64,000 bases of DNA from JACCZX01 sp963829995 (GTDB lineage Bacteria > Pseudomonadota > Gammaproteobacteria > Burkholderiales > Burkholderiaceae_F): NCBI GenBank assembly GCA_963829995.1, contig CAWHKW010000005.1:1-64000 (forward strand). Direction: 5' to 3'. The position numbers and the translations under genes are program-made. The notes under the pieces were generated by a model. The model was given only the letters and a program-made list of their open reading frames with translations. It did no database searches and had not been told where the DNA came from. Of the stretch, positions 45,020-56,783 are shown piece by piece; positions within the stretch are counted from its first letter, which is position 1; the number at the start of each line of letters is the position of its first letter.

Positions 45020-45417
45020 TGGATATGCTGTCTGTTCCGCTCTGGCGTGCCGCGCACGGACGTACCGGCGACAAGGGCAATCGTTCGAACATCAGCCTTA
45101 TCGCCTGGGATCCGCAGTTGTACCCGCTGCTGGTCGAGCAGATCACAGAACCCGCCGTGGTGCGCCATTTTGTTCATCGGCAGCCAAGCAAAGTGGTGCG
45201 CTATCTGCTGCCCAGGCTGCACGCGATGAACTTCGTCCTCGACGATGTGCTCGACGGCGGCGTCAACGACGCGCTCAATCTCGACAGCCACGGGAAGGCG
45301 TTGTCGTTTCTGCTGCTTGATTTGCCTTTGGCGGTGCCGGCAGCGATGACATCGCTGTTGCGCGGGCCGAGTTCAGAAGACCATTCGATTACTAAAACCA
45401 CCTGGAGACAAAGATGA
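45019..45417 (+). CDS. AtuA-like C-terminal domain protein
   Basis: 132 residues starting MDMLSVPLWRAAHGRTGDKGNRSNISLIAWDP, the usual opening of the ferredoxin-fold domain that is often fused to the C-terminus of AtuA. Here it is a separate gene, translationally coupled to the main AtuA-like gene. RTGDKGN and HAMNFVLDDVLDGGVNDALNLDSHGKALS are conserved. Presumably the two form a complex. Confidence 0.88.
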   Translation: MDMLSVPLWRAAHGRTGDKGNRSNISLIAWDPQLYPLLVEQITEPAVVRHFVHRQPSKVVRYLLPRLHAMNFVLDDVLDGGVNDALNLDSHGKALSFLLLDLPLAVPAAMTSLLRGPSSEDHSITKTTWRQR

Positions 45418-46388
45418 TGCAAACTTACAGACGTCATGTTTTAACCGCCTTGGTCGCAGCTGCGTTCGCCCCCGCCGCACTGGCTCAGGGAGCAAGCTAT
45501 CCGTCGAAGCCGATCACATTCATCGTGCCGTTCGCGGCAGGCAGCGCAACCGATCAACTTGCTCGGGCGCTCGGACAGGAAGCCAGCAAGGACTCGAAAC
45601 AACCGGTTGTAGTCGATAACAAGCCCGGCGCCGCCGGCTTCATCGCCGCGCAGGCTGTCGCCAAGGCGGCGCCTGACGGCTACACGGTGTTCATCACGAC
45701 CAACACGACGCAGGCCGCGAACCAACATCTGTACAAGAAGCTGCCTTATGACCCGGTCCAGGACTTTGCACCGGTCACTGCGCTAGGACGCGGCGGCAAC
45801 ATCTTGATCGTGCACCCGAGCGTGCCCGCGAAGAATGTCGGCGAGTTGATCCAGCTTGCCAAGACGCAGCCCGGAAAGCTCAGCTTCGGAAGCGGCAGCT
45901 CTGCAAGCCGCGTCTCCGGTGAACTGTTCCAGCAAATGGCCGGCGTGAAGCTGCTGCATGTGCCCTACAAGAGCAACCCGCTGGCTCTGAACGACTTGCT
46001 CGGCGGGCAAATAAATCTGATGTTCACCGACACCGCCACCGGCCTTCCACAGGTGAAGGGCGGCAAAGTACGCGCCCTTGGCGTAACGAGCCCGAAGCGT
46101 TCGCCACTCGCACCCGAAGTGCCGACCATCGATGAGGCGGGCGTCAAGGGTTACGAACTCACGTACTGGTTCGCAGCGTACGTACCGGCGAATACACCGC
46201 AGCCGGTGATCGACCGGTTACACGCACTGCTTACCGCTGCCGCGAAGAGCCCTGCAACCCAGAACTTCTACAGCACCACGGGCACCGACCTCTTCCTATC
46301 GACTCCCTCGGAGCTTGCAAAATTTCAAGCTGCCGAATCACAGAGATGGGGGCAAGTGGTCAAGGCCGCGGGGATCGAGCCGGAGTAA
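45414..46388 (+). CDS. Bug-family tripartite tricarboxylate transporter substrate receptor (TctC-like)
   Basis: 324 residues. The signal peptide (MQTYRRHVLTALVAAAFAPAALAQ) leads YPSKPITFIVPFAAGSATDQLARALGQEASKDSKQPVVVDNKPGAAGFIAAQAVAKAAPDGYTV, the hallmark Bug fold with its PDGYT motif, and HVPYKSNPLALNDLLGGQINLMF. It binds a carboxylate-like ligand in the periplasm. No TctA/TctB membrane genes are adjacent; orphan Bug receptors are common in Burkholderiales. It overlaps the preceding AtuA-like gene by four bases, so its ligand may be the pathway substrate. Confidence 0.93.
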   Translation: MMQTYRRHVLTALVAAAFAPAALAQGASYPSKPITFIVPFAAGSATDQLARALGQEASKDSKQPVVVDNKPGAAGFIAAQAVAKAAPDGYTVFITTNTTQAANQHLYKKLPYDPVQDFAPVTALGRGGNILIVHPSVPAKNVGELIQLAKTQPGKLSFGSGSSASRVSGELFQQMAGVKLLHVPYKSNPLALNDLLGGQINLMFTDTATGLPQVKGGKVRALGVTSPKRSPLAPEVPTIDEAGVKGYELTYWFAAYVPANTPQPVIDRLHALLTAAAKSPATQNFYSTTGTDLFLSTPSELAKFQAAESQRWGQVVKAAGIEPE

Positions 46389-46407
46389 CGACACAGGCCA
46401 GGCGGCG

Positions 46408-46600
46408 ATGTCACGCGTTATCCGGTTCACGACAGACAAATTCGAGGTCTGCAAGAAGCGACCGAATCCGATCAATCCGATTCCGGGCGAGTCGCTTCTA
46501 CCTTGCTGCGCGAGCAAGCAAGCCGCTGCTTCAGCTCACTGAGCCAGACGCGGAAGACGCGGGCTGGTATTCGCTTCCGCTCAATTGGCGGGCAATACAC
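46408..46600 (+). pseudogene. Decayed small conserved-hypothetical gene
   Basis: ATG 46408 begins MSRVIRFTTDKFEVCKKRPNPINPIPGESLL, a pattern I recognise from conserved small hypothetical proteins. The frame then breaks. LREQAS continues in a second frame and EPDAEDAGWYS in a third, and the reading ends at the GspE-like gene's stop with no family C-terminus. At least two frameshifts plus truncation make this a remnant. Function of the family is unknown; the family link is from memory of its pattern and not checked. Confidence 0.5.
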
Positions 46601-48439
<1,839 letters not shown>

Positions 48440-48440
48440 G

Positions 48441-48516
48441 TTGCCCCCTGGCGCTCCGCGCGGTCCCCCCAAGGGGGACGTCGCTCGCCTTGGGGCGGCC
48501 CGGCGGCTCGCTCATG
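48441..48516. repeat. GC-rich intergenic repeat, copy 2
   Basis: About 76 bp filling the gap between the DUF1631 and GspE-like genes, with the CCCCCCAAGGGGG hairpin, CTTGGGGCGGCCCGGCGG and a CTCATG end that overlaps the upstream stop codon, exactly as in copy 1 at 31871-31947. GC-rich elements of this general look are widespread in Burkholderiales intergenic regions. Confidence 0.75.
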
Positions 48517-50894
48517 CCGGCTGCGAGGCCTCGTAACGCTTGGCCATCGACTTCGCTCGATCAGGTGCGTTTTCAAAATCGGCGACGACCGCATCGACTG
48601 CGCGCTTGGTCAGAGGAACGCTTTCGAGCGGTTCGATGTACTTGCGTGCTAAATAGGACTTCAGCATGTCGGCCGACATGACGTGCGCCTTCTGATCGTG
48701 CTCACTGGCAAACAGGAACAGCGTTCGCAGCGGGCTCATCCAGCGCAGCTTGGCGCGCGAGAACTCCATTCCGTTCCACAGCTTGAACCAGTTGCCGCGC
48801 TGCCAGCGGCCGATTTCTTCCTGCACCCGCGCGTCTTCGACCGGATCGAGCCGTCCAATGTCGGTCACCGGATCGGGCATGAAGATGTCGGCCTTGTGCT
48901 CGGCGGCAGCGCGCATGATGACGTTGGTCGGGACCTTGATGCCGCCGGGCACCGTCGTTACCGGGAATACGCCCGACAGCTGCATGCCGTCGATCTTGGC
49001 GCGCAACTCGGACGCCAGCAGACTTGACTTGATGTAGGTCGCCTGATCAACCGGCTTGACCGCCATCGCGTGCGATTCCATCAGCTGGGTAAAAAACAGC
49101 TCGCGGTCGCGCTCCGGAGCGTTGATCAAACCAAGACCATCGCGTAGCACACGCACCATGCCGGGAATAAGCTTCACAAGCTTGCTGCGATCCTCGGTGC
49201 TCGCCTTCGGCTGCACCGACCACACCAGCTCGTGAATGACATCGCGGAACGCCTTCGCAAACCCCGGCGTCTTTTCCTGCCGCACCGTCGCTGAAACCAG
49301 GACTTTCACCCACGCACCGAGCAGGAACTCCTTGATGTACGGCTCGAGATCGACCCGCTCGAACGCGCGCCTGACCTGAATCGTTGTGTTGATCGTCAGG
49401 ATCTCGTGCTTCTCGGCCGCCTCGAGGGCCTTCTTCGCGCGCGATACCGGATCGTTTTCCTCGGGCGCGATATCGGAAACGAATTTATCGAACTCGGTGT
49501 ACAACCGCTCGAACACGCCGAGATCGGTTTCGAAGTGCTTGAGGATTTCGGTGATGACGCGGTCGACTTCCTTCATGTAGCGCTGGTTGTCGTCGCCGTA
49601 CGGCTCCCATCCGGCCGACGTGCCCGCGATGCGGTCGATCAGCTTGCGCGCAGGGTGTGCGCTCGATGCGAAAAACGCCGCGTCCATCAACGCCGACTTC
49701 AGCACCGGAAACTGCAAGCGCGATATGCGCGCCTTGATTTCCGAAGGCACTTGCTTGTCCTGCATCACATGATCGAACAGCATCCCGACCAGCTCGATCG
49801 TCAGCTTGTCGACTACGCGCGTGGACTTCGAAATCAATTCATCGCGCATCGCCCCGATCGATTCGGTCGGCACGGAAAAGTTGCCGCTCGGGCCGAGTTC
49901 CTGCAGATTCATCTGCTGAAACTCACCGATCGATTGCAGCAACTGCTGTGGCGCAGGCCCGTGCGAGGGCAAATGTGGCAGGCGCGATCCGCGCGCATTG
50001 GCTTGCAGGCGCGTCAGCAAGCCACCAAGCAGCATGTTCGGTTCATCCGGCCCCTGTGCAGCTCCCTGCCCACCCGCTGCGTGTGGCCCACCCGCTGCGT
50101 GTGGCCCGCCCGCTTCTGCCAGCGCACTGGCGGAATTTGAGGAGTGGGCCGCGGCGTTGCCGCCCGCACCCGGCGTCTGCCATGGCGTGGCCGACTTCGG
50201 TGCGGCTCGCGTTCTTCGAATGGCGCGCACATCGACGCCATGGTTCGCATAATGATCGAGCAACTGCCGGACAATGCGCGCCAGCTCTTCGCCAAGCGGC
50301 TTTTCGAACACCGTCAAAAAGAATTCCCACGCTTCCTTGTGCAGGTCGGTGTCTTCTGCGGCACGCAACAGCGCGCGCACGTACACCGCAGGGCCGAGCG
50401 GGTTTTCCGAATTGCGTATCGCACTTCGGCCCAGCAAAAACGCCACGACAAGATTCAGGTCGCGCATCGATTGCTCGGCGTAGCCGGCGATCTTGCTGGC
50501 GTGGCGCTCGACTACTGTGTTGCTCTCGACCGAAATCGAATCAACCAGCGACAGCGTTTCGGCGTCCAGCGCGCCGGTTACCGCCGGTGCCCGACCGACA
50601 GTGACTTCGTGAAAGCACTGGTCCTGCGTTTCCTGCAGGCGCGCCATGAACGTGTGGTGCAGGTCATCGAGCTTGGCAGCCAGATGCCGCTGCACCAGTG
50701 GCGAGCCGACGTCGAAGTCCCACTTGCCCGACAGATTCGTCCAAAATCGTCTTGGCGATTTCTGGAAACGCGGCGCCGATCTGCTCATTCGAAATCGCCA
50801 GGCCGGACTTCAGCAGCGCCGACGCTTGCGCAGCCGTCACAAACGGCACGTCACTGCTTGCGCGCGACGACTCGGGAGCCGGAGGAAACTCCAT
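48512..50894 (-). CDS. DUF1631 family protein (first paralogue), frameshifted near N-terminus
   Basis: The true N-terminus, ATG 50894 (MEFPPAPESSRASSDVPFVTAAQASALLKSGL to AFPEIAKTILD), is separated from the long frame by one extra base near 50738. Sense resumes at NLSGKWDFDVGSPLVQRHL and continues about 740 residues. A Gly/His/Ala linker with GGPHAAGG repeats splits N- and C-terminal helical regions. The C-terminal block GRWQRGNWFKLWNGMEFSRAKLRWMSPLRTLFLFAS resembles PilZ-like domains. Function is unknown. It shares many blocks with the paralogue at 51826-54258, such as KLTIELVGMLFD and SRLQFP. Confidence 0.85.
50076..50117. repeat. 18-bp in-frame tandem repeat in a DUF1631 gene
   Basis: CCCACCCGCTGCGTGTGG occurs twice in tandem with a partial third copy. 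It encodes the GGPHAA repeats of the linker, so copy number may vary between strains. Confidence 0.7.
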
Positions 50895-50967
50895 GCGATC
50901 TCTGTGTTTTGCCTAAGTTTCTAGCAGACGCCGCACGCTCAAGCGGCTTCGACACTATAGACGTCGG

Positions 50968-50995
50968 ACTCTATCGACGTACCATCGGGTGTCAA
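50968..50995 (-). promoter_or_regulatory. Candidate sigma-70 promoter for the DUF1631-GspE unit
   Basis: On the minus strand a perfect TTGACA (50995-50990) is followed after 16 bases by TAGAGT (50973-50968), four of six matches to the -10 consensus. It would start transcription about 65-70 bases before the DUF1631 ATG at 50894, in a 172-bp gap with no other gene. Confidence 0.45.
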
Positions 50996-51066
50996 GCAAG
51001 TTTAAGCAGTTACTGGCGTCGAAACATCCCTAAATTGAAGGCATTAGGCACGCTTTCGCAACGCTT

Positions 51067-51825
51067 TTAGAGCTCAAAACGTGCACCAAACGCATTTGCG
51101 CGGCGCAGTCCTGCAACCCAACTGCGCGCCTTCAGCTTCCACCGCACTTCGAGCTCGCGCGCACGTCGATCGAGTGCCGCGAACGGCACGTCAAGCGGAG
51201 GCCCAACGATTGCCAGTACCACACGATTGCCCGCGTCAACTTCCGGCATTACCAATGCGCGACCGTCAAACGCCGAGGCGATGGCGGTAAAGCTCGGATC
51301 AAAACTTGAGCCGAACAAATTGAAGGACGCGACGCCGGGCGCGCGCAGCGCCTTGCGGCATGCACGATAAAACCCGACGTCGTCATAGACCGGGCCGCGC
51401 GCAGCGGCGTCGTATAGATCGACCTGCAACCAGTCGGCCCGGCCGCGCTGGCGCGGATGGCTGATGAACTCGCGTGCGTCTGCATTGACGATGTTCAGAC
51501 GCGCATCGTCGGGAGGTAAGCAAAACCACGCACGCGCGGCTTCGATCACGTCAAGACTCAGTTCGACCGCGACCACGCTCGCACTACGAACCTCGCGCCA
51601 GCAAAACTTGGTCAACGCAGCGGCGCCCAGACCCAACTGCACGATGCGCCGCGGCTCGGGCATGAACAACCCCACTGCCATCATCTGGCGCTGATACTCA
51701 AGTTCCAGCGCGAACGGCCGCGCCACGCGCATACCGCCCTGAATCCATTCGGTGCCGAAGTGCAGATAGCGAATGCCGTCTTCTTCAGAGAGCGTGACCG
51801 GCGCAGCTTTCCGTTGCCTTCGCAC
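51067..51825 (-). CDS. Spermidine synthase-like methyltransferase-fold protein
   Basis: 252 residues. The SAM-type nucleotide loop is RRIVQLGLGAAALTKFCWREVRSASVVAVELSLDVIEAAR, with DDARLNIVNADAREFI and ADWLQVDLYDAAARGPVYDDVGFYRACRKAL as in polyamine synthases. The conserved gate-keeping acidic residues of true spermidine synthases are not clearly all present, so activity is uncertain. GTG 51825 directly follows the stop of the upstream DUF1631 gene, so the two are coupled. Confidence 0.85.
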   Translation of the reverse strand: MRRQRKAAPVTLSEEDGIRYLHFGTEWIQGGMRVARPFALELEYQRQMMAVGLFMPEPRRIVQLGLGAAALTKFCWREVRSASVVAVELSLDVIEAARAWFCLPPDDARLNIVNADAREFISHPRQRGRADWLQVDLYDAAARGPVYDDVGFYRACRKALRAPGVASFNLFGSSFDPSFTAIASAFDGRALVMPEVDAGNRVVLAIVGPPLDVPFAALDRRARELEVRWKLKARSWVAGLRRANAFGARFEL

Positions 51826-54258
51826 TTAGGCCGGTACGCCTTCGGCCTTCAGGTCGTGCATCATGTCGTCGACCACGCGCTCGAACAGTGGTGCGCGCTC
51901 TGCGGTGCTGATTCGACCGGCCCGAACAAAGCTGCGCAATATCAACGGCGCCAGGCTGTGTGCCTTGCCGGTTTCAGCCGATGTGAACAGATAGAAATTC
52001 TTGCGCGGGCTGATCCAGCGCAGCCGCACGCGCTCGGTCTGTTCGCCCGTCCATAAATCGAACCACGTTCCGCGTTGCCAGCTGTCGATCATCTGGTCGA
52101 TGCCGTCATCCGACAACTTCTCTACCGGAATCATTTCTTCAGGTTGCACCGTCAGCGGCGCTTCCAACAAATTGACTTCCGCATGGTTGGCCGCGACCGC
52201 GCTGCGGACCACCTCCGGGGTGATCGTCAGATGTTGCTCGGGCTCATTCTCAACCATTGGTGGCGGTTCGACGATCTTGACCTCATCGAGCTTGCGCTTG
52301 AACGCGGCAGGATCGAGCGGCGCGCCGGTACCGTACGCCACCTCGAGCGCCTTGACGGCCTGTGCATGCGACGCCATCAAACGCGAAAAGAATTCTGCCG
52401 ATTGCGCTGCTGAAAACTCGACCAGCTGCAGACCTTCGCGCACCGTGCTCAAAACCGCGGGAATCGTCTTGACGAGCCGCTTGCGATCGTCCGGGTTGAT
52501 CTTCGGTTGCACGCTCCACACCAGATCGGGAACGATGTCACGGAACTTCTTTGCAAAGGACGGCTGCGTGCGCTCGCGCAAAGTCGCCGCCACCATGACC
52601 TTGACCCAATTTTCGAGCAGAAAATCGCGCAGATACGATTCGATCTGCACTCCGTCGAACGCCCGCCGAATCCCGATTGCGGCGTTGATGGCCATGATCT
52701 CGCGCGTTTCCGCTTCCTCGAGTGCGCGCTTGGCGCGCGTCACCGGATCGTCGTCGCGTGTGCGCTCTTCGGCCAGATACCGCTCGAACTCACCAAGCGC
52801 TTTCTCGAAAATCGGCGGGCCATCGTTGATTGCAACGACGATGGTGTTGACGGCCTTGTTCACTTCGGACAAGTAGCGAACGTTGTCTTCGCCCTCGGGG
52901 CGCCATCCAATGCCGGTGCTCGCGATGCGATCCATCAAACGGCGCGCCGGTTGCACCGGAGAAACGAACAGATCCGAATCCGCCAAGGCGATCTTCATGA
53001 TCGGAAACTGCAAGCGCGATATTGCAGTCTTGATCTCGGCCGGCAGATGCTTGTCCTGATGGATCCGATCAAACAGCATGCCCACCAGCTCGATCGTTAG
53101 CTTGTCAATCTGCTTGGTCGCTTTGTCGGCCACATGCGAACGCAAATGCGCCTCGTCGCGCTCGCTGATCATCTGGGCTGCAGCGCCGCTCTTGCCGCTC
53201 GTCGTCGCCAGCGCGTTCAGGCGCTGTACCTCGTTGATCGATGCCAGCAAACCGGGATCGATCATCGCAAACTGCACTGGCGTCCCAGGCGCAAGCGGTG
53301 TGGATGCCGAGCCCGTGATGACGAAGCCAGGCGACATCATCGGCGCGGTGGTCACCGGGTCGACTCGGTCGAACATCGGCGCGACTGGCAGCTGCGAATG
53401 CGGCATGGCCGGAACAGGCCGGCCGCCGCCTGGGACGGTCGGCACCTGCATGCGCTGATAAAGCGCGCTTAGCAACTGCTCCGCGGTCGTTCCAGTCATC
53501 GACCCCGGTGCCTGGCCGCCCTGCGTTGTGCGCGCAGTAGCACCTGCTGCACCTGTGCCACCTGTACGAAAGCCGGTGTGTTTGAACGATGACGTCGCGG
53601 CGTTGCCTTCCTGTACCCCCTTACCCTCCAGGTCGTTGTTCAGCGCGGTGTAAACGGCAACAAGCGGTTTCAGCAGACTGACATCGAACGCCTTCATTAC
53701 CGCATGACGCTGGTCGCCTTTGAAGCCAAGCTTGTCGATCGCGTCGCCGAGTGCGCGACAGAACCGCACCGGATGAAACGGATTTTCACGATCCCCCAGC
53801 CCCGGAATCTGCAGCGCCTTCGCAAGCCGTTGCGTCAACGGCGTGAACGATGTGTCGGCCGCGTTGCGAATGCGGGATGAAAAGCGGTCGATCACCATCG
53901 CCTCTTCCATCTCGTCGTACTCGACCAACGACAAACTCAACGCCTTTTCGCCAGCGGCCGGCGCGGGCTTGTCCTTGCCGCCCGTAAACAGTTCCTCGAT
54001 CGCAGCATCGATATGGGCATCGACTGCGTTGAAAAATGAACTGGAGAATTCGCGCTGGTCGACCAACAAGCGTCGTACCGATTTTTTCAATGTCGCCGAG
54101 GCGCCATCATCGGCGTCGATCGCCTGAATCGCCTCGCGCGCGGCGTCCGGAAGCAACGGGTCGAACTGCATGCGCACCGTCTTGCGCATCTCGCCAATGA
54201 CACGATGGATTGTCGTGCGGCTGGCGCGTCCGGGAGTCGGATGGGGGGTAGCGCTCAC
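51826..54258 (-). CDS. DUF1631 family protein (second paralogue)
   Basis: 810 residues from GTG 54258, unbroken. The N-terminal helical region (RKTVRMQFDPLLPDAAREAIQAIDADDGASATLKKSVRRLLVDQREFSSSFF) precedes a Gly/Thr/Pro-rich linker (about 215-330). After it lies the conserved region TKQIDKLTIELVGMLFDRIHQDKHLPAEIKTAISRLQFPIMKIAL, and the C-terminal PilZ-like block is SWQRGTWFDLWTGEQTERVRLRWISPRKNFYLFTSAETGKAHSL. No signal peptide or membrane segment is seen. Function is unknown. Confidence 0.92.
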   Translation of the reverse strand: MSATPHPTPGRASRTTIHRVIGEMRKTVRMQFDPLLPDAAREAIQAIDADDGASATLKKSVRRLLVDQREFSSSFFNAVDAHIDAAIEELFTGGKDKPAPAAGEKALSLSLVEYDEMEEAMVIDRFSSRIRNAADTSFTPLTQRLAKALQIPGLGDRENPFHPVRFCRALGDAIDKLGFKGDQRHAVMKAFDVSLLKPLVAVYTALNNDLEGKGVQEGNAATSSFKHTGFRTGGTGAAGATARTTQGGQAPGSMTGTTAEQLLSALYQRMQVPTVPGGGRPVPAMPHSQLPVAPMFDRVDPVTTAPMMSPGFVITGSASTPLAPGTPVQFAMIDPGLLASINEVQRLNALATTSGKSGAAAQMISERDEAHLRSHVADKATKQIDKLTIELVGMLFDRIHQDKHLPAEIKTAISRLQFPIMKIALADSDLFVSPVQPARRLMDRIASTGIGWRPEGEDNVRYLSEVNKAVNTIVVAINDGPPIFEKALGEFERYLAEERTRDDDPVTRAKRALEEAETREIMAINAAIGIRRAFDGVQIESYLRDFLLENWVKVMVAATLRERTQPSFAKKFRDIVPDLVWSVQPKINPDDRKRLVKTIPAVLSTVREGLQLVEFSAAQSAEFFSRLMASHAQAVKALEVAYGTGAPLDPAAFKRKLDEVKIVEPPPMVENEPEQHLTITPEVVRSAVAANHAEVNLLEAPLTVQPEEMIPVEKLSDDGIDQMIDSWQRGTWFDLWTGEQTERVRLRWISPRKNFYLFTSAETGKAHSLAPLILRSFVRAGRISTAERAPLFERVVDDMMHDLKAEGVPA

Positions 54259-54347
54259 AGTTCAATAGGTTCGCGAGGCACGACGGTCGGGCCCGAGGGT
54301 CGAAAGATAGCCGATTAAGTCCCGCCAGCGGCAGCGATAATTGCCGC

Positions 54348-54881
54348 TCATTTGGCCACAACTCGGGCTATTGGACCCCGCCCGGACGGCTCGAAACCGG
54401 TCCACCACGCCCGCCAGACTGCCAATTTCTGCGGATATGAGCGGCCGGCATGGGCCGGGCTGGACGAGGGCAGCACCATCGTCTGAAAGCCGGCCGCCGC
54501 GAATTCGCTGGCATACCGGCCGGCCGCCTGACCGTTGAACGCGACCGTCGTCAAGCGCGGCGCGAGGCGGTGCAAGCGCGTAAACCGGTTGGCCTTCTGG
54601 TTGCGGATCGCCGCGTCGCCGCTGCCTTCGCGGTCGCATGCGTGCAGTACATCCCAAATGCCAAGCCGGTGCGCAAGCACGCGCTGCAAACGGCGGGGAT
54701 AGGACAACTCGGTCAACGGTTCCCCGAGCAGATCGGACAGCAGGCGCCAGAACTGATTGCGCGGGTGCGCGTAATACTGGCTCGCCGCAAGCGATGCCTC
54801 CGAAGGAAAACTGCCGAGAATCAGTCGCTCGACGTTGCCGTTGATGACGGGCGCGAAGCCGCGCAGCGACGGGCCGGTCAC
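54348..54881 (-). CDS. DNA-deoxyinosine glycosylase (UDG superfamily family 6-like)
   Basis: 177 residues. The active-site strand is RLILGSFPSEASLAASQYYAHPRNQFWRLLSDLLGE, containing the ASLAAxQYYAHPRNxFW motif of the hypoxanthine-DNA glycosylases. GIWDVLHACDREGSGDAAIRN and the catalytic-loop region LPSSSPAHAG follow. It excises hypoxanthine from deaminated DNA in base-excision repair. It lies directly after htpG, whose stop it abuts. Confidence 0.88.
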   Translation of the reverse strand: MTGPSLRGFAPVINGNVERLILGSFPSEASLAASQYYAHPRNQFWRLLSDLLGEPLTELSYPRRLQRVLAHRLGIWDVLHACDREGSGDAAIRNQKANRFTRLHRLAPRLTTVAFNGQAAGRYASEFAAAGFQTMVLPSSSPAHAGRSYPQKLAVWRAWWTGFEPSGRGPIARVVAK

Positions 54882-56783
54882 CTAACTCCCTGCATTCAAC
54901 AACATCGCATTCAACCGCTTGACGAAGTCCGCCGGGTTTTCAAGCTGTCCCCCTTCGGCCAGCACCGCTTGATCGAGGAGCAGCGCCGACCATTCGGGCA
55001 ACTGCTTGTCGTTGGATTTCAGCCGCTGCACCAGCGGATGGTGGGGATTGAGCTCAAGAATCGGCTTCGCTGCCGGCGCATCCTGGCCGGCCGCTTTCAA
55101 CAATCGCTGCAGGTGCTGGCTCATCGCGTGTTCATCGGCCACGACGCACGCAGGAGAATCGGTCAGGCGCAGCGTGACGCGAACATCCTTGACGCGCTCG
55201 CCCAGCGCTGCTTTCACGGCGGCGACCAGATCCTTGCTTTGCTCGACCACCTTGCGCTGCTCTTCCTTCTCCTCCGCGTCCGCAAGCTCGCCAAGGTCCA
55301 GATCTCCCTTTGCGACCGACACCAGCTCCTTGCCTTCAAAATCGTGCAGGAACGACAGCATCCATTCGTCAACGCGATCGGTCAGGATCAGGACCTCCAC
55401 TTCCTTGCGCCGGAAGATCTCGAGATGCGGGCTTGCCTTGCCGGCCTCGAGAGAATCGGCGGTGACGTAGTAGATCGCTTTCTGCTTGTCTTTGATGCGG
55501 CCGACGTACTCGACGAGAGACACACTTTGCTCGTCGCTCGTCGTCGAGGCGAATCGCAACAGCTTTGCGATCCGCTCACGGTTCGCTGCGTCTTCGCCAA
55601 CGCCTTCCTTCACGACCTGGCCGAATTCTTTCCAGAAGCTCGCGTACTTGTCTTTTTGATTTTCGGCCAGGTCTTCCAGCATGCCGAGCACGCGTTTGGT
55701 CGAGCCCTCGCGGATTGCCTTTACGTCGCGGCTTTGCTGCAGAATTTCGCGCGACACGTTCAGCGGCAGATCCGACGAATCGATCACGCCACGCACGAAG
55801 CGCAGGTAGGCGGGCAACAAGTCGCCCGCATCTTCCATGATGAACACGCGCTTGACGTACAGCTTCAAACCATGCCGCTGCTGCCGATCCCATAGATCGA
55901 ACGGTGCACGTTGCGGCAGGTACAGCAGCTGGATGTACTCGGTGCGCCCTTCGACACGGTTGTGCGTCCATGCCAGCGGGTCGCCGAAATCGTGTGACAC
56001 GTGCTTATAGAACTCGCGATACTGCTCGTCGGTGATGTCTGCCTTGGCGCGCGCCCACAACGCGCTTGCCTGGTTGATCGTTTCGAGTTCGTCCGTTGGC
56101 CGGTATTCGTTCTTGTCCTTGTCCCACACTTCCTTGCGCATCCGGATCGGCAACGAGATGTGATCCGAGTAATGGGTAAGCACCGATCGCAACTTCCCCG
56201 CCGCAAGAAACTCGTCTTCGCCTTCGCGCAAGTGCAGCGTGACATCGGTGCCCGATTCGGCGCGCGAGGCGGGCTCGATCGTGAATTCGCCACCACCGTC
56301 GCTTTCCCAGCGGATCGCGGAGCCGGCCTCTTCGCCTGCGCGACGCGATACGACCGTGACGCGGTCCGCCACGATAAAGCTCGAATAAAAGCCAACACCA
56401 AATTGGCCGATCAGCTGTGCATCCTTCTGCTGGTCTCCTGAAAGCTGTGCAAAAAACTCGCGTGTGCCGGACTTGGCAATTGTTCCCAGATGCTCGATCG
56501 CATCAGTGCGCGACATGCCGATGCCGTTGTCCGACACCGTGATCGTGCGTGCGGTTTTGTCGAAAGACACGGTGATGCCGAGTTCGCCATGCCCTTCAAG
56601 CAACGCTGGCTTGGACATTGCTTCAAAGCGAAGCTTGTCGCACGCATCCGACGCATTACTGATCAACTCGCGTAGAAAGATTTCTTTGTTGCTGTACAGC
56701 GAGTGAATCATCAGCTGCAGCAGCTGCTTGACCTCGGCTTGAAAACCGAGGGTTTCTTTAGTAGGAGTGTCTTGCGCTTCCAT
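54882..56783 (-). CDS. htpG: Molecular chaperone HtpG (Hsp90)
   Basis: 633 residues from ATG 56783 (MEAQDTPTKETLGFQAEVKQLLQLMIHSLYSNKEIFLRELISNASDACDKLRF). The GHKL ATP-binding motifs NASDA, SDNGIGMS and GQFGVGFYSSFIVAD are intact. The middle domain has WxxKNEYRPTD-type sequence and KLYVKRVFIMEDAGDLLPAYLRFVRGVIDSSDLPLNVSREILQ, and a C-terminal dimerisation region is present. It is a cytoplasmic ATP-dependent chaperone. I see no clear sigma-32 promoter directly upstream. Confidence 0.97.
   Translation of the reverse strand: MEAQDTPTKETLGFQAEVKQLLQLMIHSLYSNKEIFLRELISNASDACDKLRFEAMSKPALLEGHGELGITVSFDKTARTITVSDNGIGMSRTDAIEHLGTIAKSGTREFFAQLSGDQQKDAQLIGQFGVGFYSSFIVADRVTVVSRRAGEEAGSAIRWESDGGGEFTIEPASRAESGTDVTLHLREGEDEFLAAGKLRSVLTHYSDHISLPIRMRKEVWDKDKNEYRPTDELETINQASALWARAKADITDEQYREFYKHVSHDFGDPLAWTHNRVEGRTEYIQLLYLPQRAPFDLWDRQQRHGLKLYVKRVFIMEDAGDLLPAYLRFVRGVIDSSDLPLNVSREILQQSRDVKAIREGSTKRVLGMLEDLAENQKDKYASFWKEFGQVVKEGVGEDAANRERIAKLLRFASTTSDEQSVSLVEYVGRIKDKQKAIYYVTADSLEAGKASPHLEIFRRKEVEVLILTDRVDEWMLSFLHDFEGKELVSVAKGDLDLGELADAEEKEEQRKVVEQSKDLVAAVKAALGERVKDVRVTLRLTDSPACVVADEHAMSQHLQRLLKAAGQDAPAAKPILELNPHHPLVQRLKSNDKQLPEWSALLLDQAVLAEGGQLENPADFVKRLNAMLLNAGS

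Noticed and set aside
50076..50117. Short direct repeats as a CRISPR array
   Set aside because: Two and a fraction copies without spacers inside a coding linker; no cas genes anywhere in the window.
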